Part shown: positions 7,861-15,174 of the stretch, one piece after another
Numbering within the stretch: position 1 is the stretch's first letter
Layout: each line of letters begins with the position of its first letter
Origin: an uncultured Bacteroidales bacterium
GTDB lineage: Bacteria; Bacteroidota; Bacteroidia; Bacteroidales; Bacteroidaceae
Direction: 5' to 3'
NCBI GenBank assembly: GCA_937914945.1
Contig: CALGJF010000074.1
Span: 1-38,202 of the forward strand
DNA: 38,202 bases
Notes under the pieces: model-generated
Told to the model about the DNA's origin: nothing
Databases searched by the model: none
The model's input: only the letters and a program-made list of their open reading frames with translations
Translations under genes and position numbers: made by a program

Positions 7861-9120
7861 CTATGAAACCTCAAACAGATGCCTGCCCGCCTCAAATGAA
7901 TAGCAGACCTCCATTTTATAACTGCGGGCAATGGAACCCACAAGAGCAAGCCCAAGCCCCGTGCAACCCGTTTTACCCTGCTTATAGAACCTATGGAACA
8001 AGCGTGTGGAGTCCAATGGCTCACTGCCGCTATTGGCAAAACAAAGCGTATCGCCTATGGTGTAGATTGATATCTTGCCGCCATCGGGCGAGTGAATAAA
8101 GGCATTTTTCAACAAATTGGTTACAAAAATTGTGGCAAGTTCCTCGTTCATGCGCAGTGTAAAGCTCTGTGGCAAATCCACAGAGCACTCAATTCCACGC
8201 CCTGCGTATATCTCGGAATACGTTTCGGCCTCATCCCTTATTAGGGCGGCAATATTCACGTCGGTTACATCGGGGAACTGCCCGTTATCAATCTTGGCAA
8301 GCAACAACAGCGTGCGGTTTATGCGCACCAAACGGCGCAACGCCTGTTGCATTTTATTCAGTTCGGCAGCCTGTTCGTCGCTCAACGCAGTATTGTCGAG
8401 CAACCACTCTATGCGGTTACCAAGCACGGCAAGCGGTGTCTGCAATTCGTGCGAGGCATTACCTATAAACTGTTTCTGCTGCTCAAAATAGCTCTCGGCA
8501 CGGGTAATGGTCTCCCTTACCGAATCTATAAGACTGCGAAACTCCACCACCGAAGGCGATGGCGGGAAATTCTCCACCCCGCGACCCGGGACATACCGCC
8601 CAAGCCAAACAAGCAAGCTGTATAGCGGCTGCATACTGCGGTGGAACACAAATATTGTGGCAAGGAATATTGTGAGTACAACTGCCACAAAAAGTACCAA
8701 AATGTGCCAAAAGACCGAGGATAGGAGATCCTCGCGTTCAAAGGTGGGCATTGTTACCTGCAAGCGGTACATTGCACCATGGGCATCGGCAAAACAGGCC
8801 GTGAGCACACGCGCCGGCTCCGTCTCCTTTTTCTCATGAATATAGACGAGAGAGTCGCTGTATTGCATGAAGGGAAGTACACCTGCGTCGTGCCCAAGAA
8901 AATCCAAAGTATAGCTGTTATTTGAGCCATCGCCCACAGCCGGTAATTCTTTGCCGGCAAGCGTGCGACGTATTATAAGCTCGGCATAATCCTCCAAGCT
9001 GTCATCGGTCTCGTCGTTTATCTCCTCTATCATCGTATAATAAAAGACCACCGACCAGAGAGCCAAAATAGGTAAGAGGGCCAGAGCCAAGCGCAACAGA
9101 ATGGTATTAAGCAGTTTCAT
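7861..9120 (-). CDS. Sensor histidine kinase of a two-component system
   Basis: This is a 419-residue membrane sensor kinase. I chose the ATG at 9120 because it overlaps the regulator's stop as TGATG. Two membrane helices (about residues 8-28 and 138-160) enclose a periplasmic domain of about 110 residues. Then come a short linker, the HisKA dimerisation domain with NASHELQTPL (phospho-accepting H224), and the HATPase domain with N box (NLLKNAFIHS, about 335-344) and G box (TGLGLALV, about 387-394). There is no HAMP signature I can recognise with confidence. The overall type is like QseC/BaeS kinases. It forms an operon with the OmpR-type regulator, and the two secreted PepSY-like genes follow on the same strand. 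The signal is unknown. Confidence 0.93.
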   Translation of the reverse strand: MKLLNTILLRLALALLPILALWSVVFYYTMIEEINDETDDSLEDYAELIIRRTLAGKELPAVGDGSNNSYTLDFLGHDAGVLPFMQYSDSLVYIHEKKETEPARVLTACFADAHGAMYRLQVTMPTFEREDLLSSVFWHILVLFVAVVLTIFLATIFVFHRSMQPLYSLLVWLGRYVPGRGVENFPPSPSVVEFRSLIDSVRETITRAESYFEQQKQFIGNASHELQTPLAVLGNRIEWLLDNTALSDEQAAELNKMQQALRRLVRINRTLLLLAKIDNGQFPDVTDVNIAALIRDEAETYSEIYAGRGIECSVDLPQSFTLRMNEELATIFVTNLLKNAFIHSPDGGKISIYTIGDTLCFANSGSEPLDSTRLFHRFYKQGKTGCTGLGLALVGSIARSYKMEVCYSFEAGRHLFEVS

Positions 9121-9800
9121 CACTCCGACTCGCAAAATTTATAACCAAAACCATATACAGCCTTCACATTATATGTGGCACCTGCCTCGGTTAATCTTTT
9201 TCTCAAATTCTTAATCTGCGCATAGACAAATTGGAAATTATCGGCAGCATCTATGTGGTCGCCCCAAACTGATTCGGCAAGCACAGCCTTATCTACAATG
9301 TGGTTGGGGCGCTGCATAAAATAGAGCAATATATCGAACTCCTTTTTCAACAGTGGCACATCGCTACCAGCCACCGACACCCTGCGACTATCAATGTTAA
9401 GTTCTATGTTGCCAGCAGACATCAGTTTTGATACTGCTGCATTGCCCCTGCGCAGCACGCTTTTAATTCGCGCCGATAGCTCTGCCATATAAAAGGGCTT
9501 GGCAAGATAGTCATCGGCACCAAGGTCGAGCCCTGCCACCTTGTCGTCTATGGAATCGCGGGCCGAGATGATGATAACCCGGTCGCCCTTGTCGAGCGAT
9601 TTTATATGCTCAAGCAGTTTAAGACCGTTACCATCGGGCAACATAATATCGAGCAAGATACAATCGTAGCTGTAACCCGCTATTTTATCTTCGGCATCGA
9701 AGAAGGTGGCTGCACTCTCCACCACATAGCCCTCGCTGCGCAGCGCGCGGCACATAATTTCGCTCAACGAGGCATCATCTTCTATTATAAGCAGTTTCAT
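9120..9800 (-). CDS. OmpR/PhoB-family response regulator
   Basis: This is a DNA-binding response regulator of 226 residues. The start at ATG 9800 (MKLLIIEDD) is preferred over the one at 9809, because the likely transcription start falls only about 14 bases upstream of 9800. The receiver domain has the acidic pocket (E7, D8, D9), phospho-acceptor D51 in LLDIMLPDGNG, and the conserved K in YLAKPF. The C-terminal half is a winged helix (LLKKEFDILLYFMQRPNHIVDK...AVYGFGYKF). It is the first gene of a two-gene operon with the kinase. The promoter carries a direct-repeat site that also lies before the PepSY-like genes, so autoregulation is likely. Confidence 0.95.
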   Translation of the reverse strand: MKLLIIEDDASLSEIMCRALRSEGYVVESAATFFDAEDKIAGYSYDCILLDIMLPDGNGLKLLEHIKSLDKGDRVIIISARDSIDDKVAGLDLGADDYLAKPFYMAELSARIKSVLRRGNAAVSKLMSAGNIELNIDSRRVSVAGSDVPLLKKEFDILLYFMQRPNHIVDKAVLAESVWGDHIDAADNFQFVYAQIKNLRKRLTEAGATYNVKAVYGFGYKFCESE

Positions 9801-9819
9801 AGTAAACAATTATTTACCT

Positions 9820-9855
9820 CAAATATACAACCCAATTTTGAAAAGAATTTGAAAT
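9820..9855 (-). promoter_or_regulatory. Promoter and candidate autoregulatory operator of the two-component operon
   Basis: On the minus strand the -7 element TATATTTG (9827-9820) matches the consensus fully. A 23-bp site at 9833-9855 begins 5 bases upstream of it and replaces the -33 element. On the plus strand it contains TTTGAAA twice with an 11-bp period, the spacing usual for OmpR/PhoB-type dimers. Site and spacing are the same as at 7735-7770. Confidence 0.65.
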
Positions 9856-9867
9856 CCCTAACAAAAA

Positions 9868-12027
9868 TCAACGGTTGCCATAATGTTCCACAAGATCGAA
9901 ATCCAACTGCTTGCGGTCGAGGTTGGCACGGGCTATGCGCACACGCAACGCATCGCCTATGGTGTAACGCCCATGCTTGCGACGACCCACAAGGCAATAG
10001 TTGGCATCGTCGAACTCGTAATAATCGTCTTGCAGTGTGCGTATCGGAATCATACCCTCACACTTATTTTCGTTTATCTCGGCATATATACCCCACTCGG
10101 TAACACCACTTATAACAGCATCGAACTCCTCACCTATGTGCTCACTCATAAATTCAACCTGTTTGTATTTGATGCTTGCGCGTTCGGCATTGGCAGCCAC
10201 CTGCTCTTGTGCCGAGCAGTGGTCGCAAAAATCCTCGTACTTTGGCAGACTCACAGAACGGGAGCCCTGCAACAGATAACGCGTGAGCAGGCGATGAACA
10301 AGAAGATCGGGGTAGCGGCGTATGGGCGATGTGAAGTGAGTGTAGTAGCGGAAGGCAAGACCATAGTGCCCGATATTCTCGGTGGAGTAACGAGCCTTCT
10401 GCATGGTGCGCACCGAAATCTGCTCAATCACATTCTGCTCCTTGGTGCCGTGTACCTCCTTCAATAGGTTATTCATTGCTGCAGCCGAGGTTGTGCGCCC
10501 CGAGCCACTGCGCATCTTATAGCCCAGCTTGCTCACAAATTTAGAGAGCATGGCAAGTTTTTCGGGGTCGGGCTGGTCGTGTATGCGATAGACAAAGGTC
10601 TTGGGGCTGTTACCCGGAGCGCGACGCCCTATTCTTTCGGCCACGGTGCGGTTGGCAAGCAACATGAACTCCTCAATGAGCTGGTGCGACTCGTTACTCT
10701 CGCTGAAATATACCGACAGAGGCTTGCCCGCGTCATCAAGGCGGAAGTGAACCTCGGCCTGCTGGAAATCTATTGCACCCGCGGCGAAACGCTTTGTGCG
10801 CATAATCTGTGCAAGCGAATTAAGCAATGATATCTCCTTGTAAAACTCTCCCTCGCCCTTTTCTATTATCTGCTGCACCTCGTCGTAGCAGAAACGGCGG
10901 TCGCTGTTTATCACCGAACGGCATATACGGTAATCCTTTACCTCGGCCTTTTCGTTCATGGTAAAAATCACCGAATAAGTGAGTTTATCCTCATTGGGGC
11001 GCAGCGAGCAGAGGAAGTTACAAAGCCTTTCGGGCAGCATGGGGATTGTTCTATCCACCAAATATATCGATGTGGCACGCTTGAATGCCTCTTTATCTAT
11101 TGTGCCGCCCTCGGTAACATAAAACGACACATCGGCAATGTGTACGCCTACCTCCCATAAGCCATCGGAGAGGGGGCGCACCGACAGGGCATCGTCAAAA
11201 TCCTTTGCATCATCGGGGTCTATGGTAAATGTGGTTACCTTGCGAAAATCCTCGCGCGCCGCAATCTCCTCGGGGGTAATGCCCACCGCAAGCCTCTCGG
11301 CAGCCTGCTCCACAGCTGCGGGGTATCTATATGGAAGACCGAATTCGGCAAGTATGGCATTCATTTCTGTATCGTTCTCGCCCGCTTTGCCCAGAATATC
11401 CAGCACTTTGCCCACAGGATTCTTACTCTCGGCAGGCCATTCGAGCAGTTTCACTACCGCCTTATCACCATTCTTACCACCCTTCAACAAATCCTTGGGA
11501 ATAAAGATATCGCATGGCATCAAACGGCTCTCAGTGAGCAGGAAGGCATAGTGTTTTTCTACATGCAACTCACCCACAAAGGTGTCGTGTGCGCGCTTTA
11601 ACACCTCCACGACCTCGCCCTCGCGACCACGGCCGCGACGTTTGGCAAAAAGCGCAAGGCGCACATAATCATCGGTGAGCGCATGGCCTGAATTACGTTC
11701 AGATACAATTACCGGCTCGCTATCATCATCGGGATAAAACAGATTATAACCATTATTGTTGCGCTGGAACGTACCCAGCATAGAGGAACTGCTGTTGGCA
11801 AGCTGGTAACGGCGAAAAGCCGGCTCCACAAGATAACCATCGAACACTAAATCGTCGAGGATGCTCACACACAAGGTACGTGCCGACGATGAGGTAAGGG
11901 CAAGTTCCTTGAAAATCTCCTTTGTACTAATCTGTTCACCATCGTGCCTGTTAAAAAACTCCACAAGCATATCCACAAGCACACGCTTGTTCATGCGCCC
12001 CTTTGATTTTCCGCCTTTCTTTGCCAT
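9868..12027 (-). CDS. rnr: Ribonuclease R (RNB-family 3'-5' exoribonuclease)
   Basis: This processive 3'-5' exoribonuclease degrades structured RNA and helps in rRNA quality control, in the cytoplasm. The 719-residue protein shows the family order: an N-terminal helix-turn-helix-like region, cold-shock domains, the RNB catalytic domain with TIDPDDAKDFDDALS near residues 268-282 (metal-binding aspartates), HYTHFTSPIRRYPDL, and a C-terminal S1 domain (about 630-715, ISGVTEWGIYAEI). The N-terminus is rich in lysine. It lies downstream of the small GIY-YIG-like gene with a 139-base gap in which I see no convincing promoter, so it may be read through from there. The promoter of the two-component operon follows its stop. 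Confidence 0.95.
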   Translation of the reverse strand: MAKKGGKSKGRMNKRVLVDMLVEFFNRHDGEQISTKEIFKELALTSSSARTLCVSILDDLVFDGYLVEPAFRRYQLANSSSSMLGTFQRNNNGYNLFYPDDDSEPVIVSERNSGHALTDDYVRLALFAKRRGRGREGEVVEVLKRAHDTFVGELHVEKHYAFLLTESRLMPCDIFIPKDLLKGGKNGDKAVVKLLEWPAESKNPVGKVLDILGKAGENDTEMNAILAEFGLPYRYPAAVEQAAERLAVGITPEEIAAREDFRKVTTFTIDPDDAKDFDDALSVRPLSDGLWEVGVHIADVSFYVTEGGTIDKEAFKRATSIYLVDRTIPMLPERLCNFLCSLRPNEDKLTYSVIFTMNEKAEVKDYRICRSVINSDRRFCYDEVQQIIEKGEGEFYKEISLLNSLAQIMRTKRFAAGAIDFQQAEVHFRLDDAGKPLSVYFSESNESHQLIEEFMLLANRTVAERIGRRAPGNSPKTFVYRIHDQPDPEKLAMLSKFVSKLGYKMRSGSGRTTSAAAMNNLLKEVHGTKEQNVIEQISVRTMQKARYSTENIGHYGLAFRYYTHFTSPIRRYPDLLVHRLLTRYLLQGSRSVSLPKYEDFCDHCSAQEQVAANAERASIKYKQVEFMSEHIGEEFDAVISGVTEWGIYAEINENKCEGMIPIRTLQDDYYEFDDANYCLVGRRKHGRYTIGDALRVRIARANLDRKQLDFDLVEHYGNR

Positions 12028-12166
12028 AATTCCTTATTTTATAGTTGTAAATAACCCGCTTGCACTGCGCTTATAAACAGCATAAGCCGTGCAATGTGCT
12101 AAATTACTAATAAAAAAAGATTATACAAGCTACAAAAGGGAAAAGCTGTGAATTTGAAATATTAAA

Positions 12167-12514
12167 CTATGTAAAATTACGGCCAACAATATCGGCAACC
12201 ACCCTGCTGCGTTCACGCGAATCGCCCTCATAAATAACCCCTATGCAATTCGCCTCCACAAGCGCAGGCACATGCTTTGATAGTTTGCCCACCGACAGTG
12301 CCGACAAATTCTTTGTGGCACCACAATAGATAGGCTCGTATGTAAAGCGCATACGCAAAAGGTCAAATGCACGGCGGGCAAAAAGAAAAACCGCTCCCTC
12401 GTCGGGGAAAGCATCCTCAACACCATTTACCTTGTCGAACGAAAAAAGGGTAAAGCTATATCTGTACCCCGACGCCCCAAAAACCGAGAGGAGCGATTTT
12501 AACTTTTTAAGCAT
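12167..12514 (-). CDS. Small protein resembling GIY-YIG domains, possibly degenerate
   Basis: This is a 115-residue protein of uncertain function. The ATG at 12514 is preferred over the longer frame because a -7 box lies just upstream of it. The pattern is reminiscent of a GIY-YIG domain: GAVFLF (about 40-45) in place of GIY, PIYCGATKNL (61-70) in place of the YIG stretch, a glutamate in VIYEGD (E96), and an asparagine close to the C-terminus (N113). The arginine expected after the YIG segment is not obvious, so nuclease activity is doubtful. This assignment comes from motif reading only; it could equally be an unrelated Bacteroidota hypothetical. It lies upstream of rnr on the same strand. 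Confidence 0.6.
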   Translation of the reverse strand: MLKKLKSLLSVFGASGYRYSFTLFSFDKVNGVEDAFPDEGAVFLFARRAFDLLRMRFTYEPIYCGATKNLSALSVGKLSKHVPALVEANCIGVIYEGDSRERSRVVADIVGRNFT

Positions 12515-12538
12515 ATATATGTATGATAATGACAACCG

Positions 12539-12546
12539 CAAAGATA
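12539..12546 (-). promoter_or_regulatory. Candidate -7 element of the small GIY-YIG-like gene
   Basis: On the minus strand TATCTTTG fits TAnnTTTG exactly and would give a leader of about 18 bases. No -33 TTTG is found at the right distance. Confidence 0.4.
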
Positions 12547-12641
12547 ACTCGCATGGTACAGGAGGAGGTTGCAATATTGCCAAGAACAGATTTCACAATG
12601 CCGTGCATAAGAGCCATGCATGGTAAAATAACACAGTGTGT

Positions 12642-12672
12642 TTTGCATTTAGCCCGTTTGTTCGTATCTTCG
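12642..12672 (+). promoter_or_regulatory. Promoter of the epimerase-PAP2 pair
   Basis: TTTG (12642-12645), a 19-bp spacer and TATCTTCG (12665-12672) match the Bacteroidota promoter consensus. The start codon follows 26 bases after the -7 box. Confidence 0.7.
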
Positions 12673-12697
12673 CACAGACAAATATTGCAAACAGATA

Positions 12698-13711
12698 ATG
12701 AGCAAAAAAAAGATACTCGTAACAGGAGCAAGCGGTTTCATCGGCAGTTTCATAGTGGAGCATGGAATAGCCGCGGGCTATGAGGTGTGGGCCGGGATTA
12801 GAGCAGGCAGCAGCCGACGTTTCCTGCAACACCCCGAAACACGATTCATAGAACTCAACATAAACAACACAAAGATACTGCAAGAGCAGATTGAGGAGTT
12901 CAAAAAAGAACACACCGCATGGGACTATGTGATACACGCCGCCGGAGTTACAAAATGTATCGATAAAAAGGAGTTTTTGCGAATAAACTGCGAGGGGACA
13001 AAAAACCTTGTAGAGGCACTTAAAAAGGCCGAAATCGCGCCCAAGAAATTCATATACCTGAGCTCACTCAGCATATTCGGTCCGGTGAGGGAAGAGGAGC
13101 CGCACACCCCAATAACAGAGAGCGACCAGGCCATCCCCAACACCGCATACGGCCACAGTAAACTAATGGCCGAGGCATACATAAAGCATTGCGGTGTGCC
13201 ATACATGATACTGCGCCCCACGGGTGTATATGGCCCGCGCGAACGAGACTACTACCAGATGGCAGTGAGCATAAAAAAACATATAGATTTTGCCGTGGGA
13301 TATAAAAAACAGACCATCACATTCATCTATGTAAAAGACCTTGTAAAAGCAATCTTCCTTGCCATGGAGAGCGAGATACTTAACCGATGCTACTTTGTGA
13401 GCGAGCCACGCGGTTACAGCAGCCGCAGTTTCAGCGACTATATACAAGAGAGCATGGGGATAAAGAGAGTTCTGCACATAACCGCACCCTTGTTTCTGCT
13501 CAAAGCAATATCATCGGCCTGCGAATTCATTGCCCGCATAACAAAAAAGCCGGCAACCCTAAACAGCGACAAATACAACATAATGAAACAGCGCAATTGG
13601 CTGTGCGATACCACACCCATAGAGAGGGAACTCGGTTTCAAAGCCGACTACGACCTGCGCAAAGGAACAGAAGAGACAATACAATGGTACATACAAGAAA
13701 AATGGTTATAG
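12698..13711 (+). CDS. NAD-dependent epimerase/dehydratase (extended SDR)
   Basis: This is a 337-residue Rossmann-fold oxidoreductase of the extended short-chain dehydrogenase family, probably acting on a nucleotide sugar or a steroid/isoprenoid-like substrate in the cytoplasm. The cofactor motif GASGFIG is at residues 10-16. The catalytic set is visible as YLSSLS (about 119-124) and Y150-GHS-K154. RPTGVYGPRE follows, as in sugar epimerases. The substrate cannot be told from the sequence. It has a good promoter and overlaps the PAP2-type gene by 10 bases, so both products may act in one lipid or glycan pathway (inference). Confidence 0.88.
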   Translation: MSKKKILVTGASGFIGSFIVEHGIAAGYEVWAGIRAGSSRRFLQHPETRFIELNINNTKILQEQIEEFKKEHTAWDYVIHAAGVTKCIDKKEFLRINCEGTKNLVEALKKAEIAPKKFIYLSSLSIFGPVREEEPHTPITESDQAIPNTAYGHSKLMAEAYIKHCGVPYMILRPTGVYGPRERDYYQMAVSIKKHIDFAVGYKKQTITFIYVKDLVKAIFLAMESEILNRCYFVSEPRGYSSRSFSDYIQESMGIKRVLHITAPLFLLKAISSACEFIARITKKPATLNSDKYNIMKQRNWLCDTTPIERELGFKADYDLRKGTEETIQWYIQEKWL

Positions 13712-14652
13712 ATTTTTTTAAGAGAGAGGAAGGAAAGACACAATTCCTCGCAGTGGAGAGCCTCAATCTCATATACAATTTGCTCACCACCCTGCTCATC
13801 ATCATATTTTTCAACAGCCTGCAAAGCCCGCAGGAGATGCTCATGGGGCGTTTCTTTATAGTCGCAGGCACATTTGCGATTATATACATTTACACCCTGT
13901 ACCCATCACCCTTTACACGTTTTTTACGCTTGGCATCACAAATGGCACTGCTTGCCTATTGGTACCCCGATACCTTTGAGTTCAACCGCATATTCCCCAA
14001 CCTCGACCATCTTTTTGCCACAGCCGAGTTCGGCATCTTCGGCTGCCAGCCCGCCATTCTGTTTGAGCAAATATGCAACCACCCCATGTGGCGCGAAGCC
14101 TTTAATATGGGCTATTGGGCATACTACCCAATGATATTCACCGTTGTAATATGGTATTTCTTTAAGCAGGCACGCGATGTGGAACGCTGCACATTCATCA
14201 TCATGGCATCGTTCTTCATATACTATCTCATATATATATTCATCCCCGTGGCAGGGCCGCAATTCTACTTCCCGGTTATTGGCAATGCTGTTGCCGCTGC
14301 AGGTCCCTACCCCGCGATAGGCGACTACTTTAATCTGCACCCCGAAATCACCATACCGCAAGCCGACAAGGGTGGTCTCTTTACCTCGCTGGTAAATATG
14401 GCACAAGCATCGGGTGAGCGCCCCACGGCAGCCTTCCCAAGCTCGCACATAGGAATGTCCACCATACTAATGCTGCTTGCGTACCGCAGTAAAAAGGCAC
14501 TTATGCTCACACTCCTTCCCTTTTATCTGCTTCTATGCTGCGCAACGGTATATATAAAGGCACACTACCTTATTGACGGCATTGCAGGCGTGGCAAGCGG
14601 TGTGGCAATATACGCGCTGACAACATATTTGTATAAGAAAACGGTTCGATAA
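13702..14652 (+). CDS. PAP2-superfamily membrane phosphatase/transferase (AUR1-like)
   Basis: This is an integral membrane protein of 316 residues from the ATG at 13702; an in-frame ATG at 13684 is also possible. About six hydrophobic segments are present. The C-terminal half carries the PAP2 active-site pattern: GERPTAAFPSSHIGMS (motif 2, histidine) and KAHYLIDGIAG (motif 3, histidine and aspartate). The arrangement resembles the PAP2_3 group that includes inositol-phosphorylceramide synthases, and Bacteroidales do make sphingolipids. A role in phosphosphingolipid headgroup transfer is possible but not shown; an undecaprenyl-diphosphate or phosphatidate phosphatase is the alternative. It is convergent with nrdG. 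Confidence 0.82.
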   Translation: MVIDFFKREEGKTQFLAVESLNLIYNLLTTLLIIIFFNSLQSPQEMLMGRFFIVAGTFAIIYIYTLYPSPFTRFLRLASQMALLAYWYPDTFEFNRIFPNLDHLFATAEFGIFGCQPAILFEQICNHPMWREAFNMGYWAYYPMIFTVVIWYFFKQARDVERCTFIIMASFFIYYLIYIFIPVAGPQFYFPVIGNAVAAAGPYPAIGDYFNLHPEITIPQADKGGLFTSLVNMAQASGERPTAAFPSSHIGMSTILMLLAYRSKKALMLTLLPFYLLLCCATVYIKAHYLIDGIAGVASGVAIYALTTYLYKKTVR

Positions 14653-14659
14653 AGATAAC

Positions 14660-14685
14660 ACAAAAAGGGATATACGCTACATCCC
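14660..14685 (-). terminator. Probable terminator of nrdDG
   Basis: On the minus strand GGGATGTA, loop, TATATCCC forms a short stem that includes the nrdG stop codon, directly followed by TTTTTGTG. One internal mismatch weakens it. Confidence 0.5.
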
Positions 14686-15168
14686 ATCTACAAGCACCAC
14701 GCTACCCGTGGCAAGCGAGGCCGGTACATCGATGACACGCTGGTTACTGCTGCCACGGAAACGCAGTTGTTCGTCTTTCAAAGCCTCTACGAAAGGGCCA
14801 TCCACAAGCACATCTATATGCTCCAAAAGTTCCTTTTGAACGGGGTTTTTCAGTAAATTCTCGAACAAAAAACCGGTAAAACACCAAATATTCTTGTTGC
14901 TGTTTTGTTTTATGGCAATGGCAAGCTCGGCAAAGCCTTGCGCCTGAGCCATGGGGTCGCCTCCACTGAAGGTAACATCGGCAAAAGGGTCGGCAAGAAT
15001 TACATCAAGAATTTCGGCCGTGTGCATAGCACGGCCATTGGCTATATCCCACGACTGCGGATTGTGGCAGCCCGGGCAACGATTGGGGCAGCCCGCACAA
15101 TAGACCGAGGTGCGGAACCCCGGCCCATCGACGGTTGTATCTTCCAAAATATCGAGGATATATAACAT
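14677..15168 (-). CDS. nrdG: Anaerobic ribonucleotide reductase activating enzyme (radical SAM)
   Basis: This 163-residue radical SAM activase installs the glycyl radical on NrdD under anaerobic conditions. The N-terminus VDGPGFRTSVYCAGCPNRCPG carries the cluster motif CxxxCxxC (C27, C31, C34) with an additional cysteine at C24. HNPQSWD follows, and TFSGGDPM is the glycine-rich SAM site. Its length is typical for NrdG. It starts 6 bases after the nrdD stop, so the two are one operon under the cobalamin riboswitch. Confidence 0.95.
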   Translation of the reverse strand: MLYILDILEDTTVDGPGFRTSVYCAGCPNRCPGCHNPQSWDIANGRAMHTAEILDVILADPFADVTFSGGDPMAQAQGFAELAIAIKQNSNKNIWCFTGFLFENLLKNPVQKELLEHIDVLVDGPFVEALKDEQLRFRGSSNQRVIDVPASLATGSVVLVDGM

Positions 15169-15174
15169 TGCGCA

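Noticed and set aside
12140..12165. Third copy of the TTGAAAT operator near 12154-12163
   Set aside because: Only one half-site is present, no partner 11 bp away, and there is no -7 element at the proper distance.
13387..13701. Extended N-terminus for the PAP2-type protein
   Set aside because: The extra ~100 residues are the epimerase gene read in another frame; they are basic and Gln/Arg/His rich. The ATG at 13702 fits a membrane protein start.
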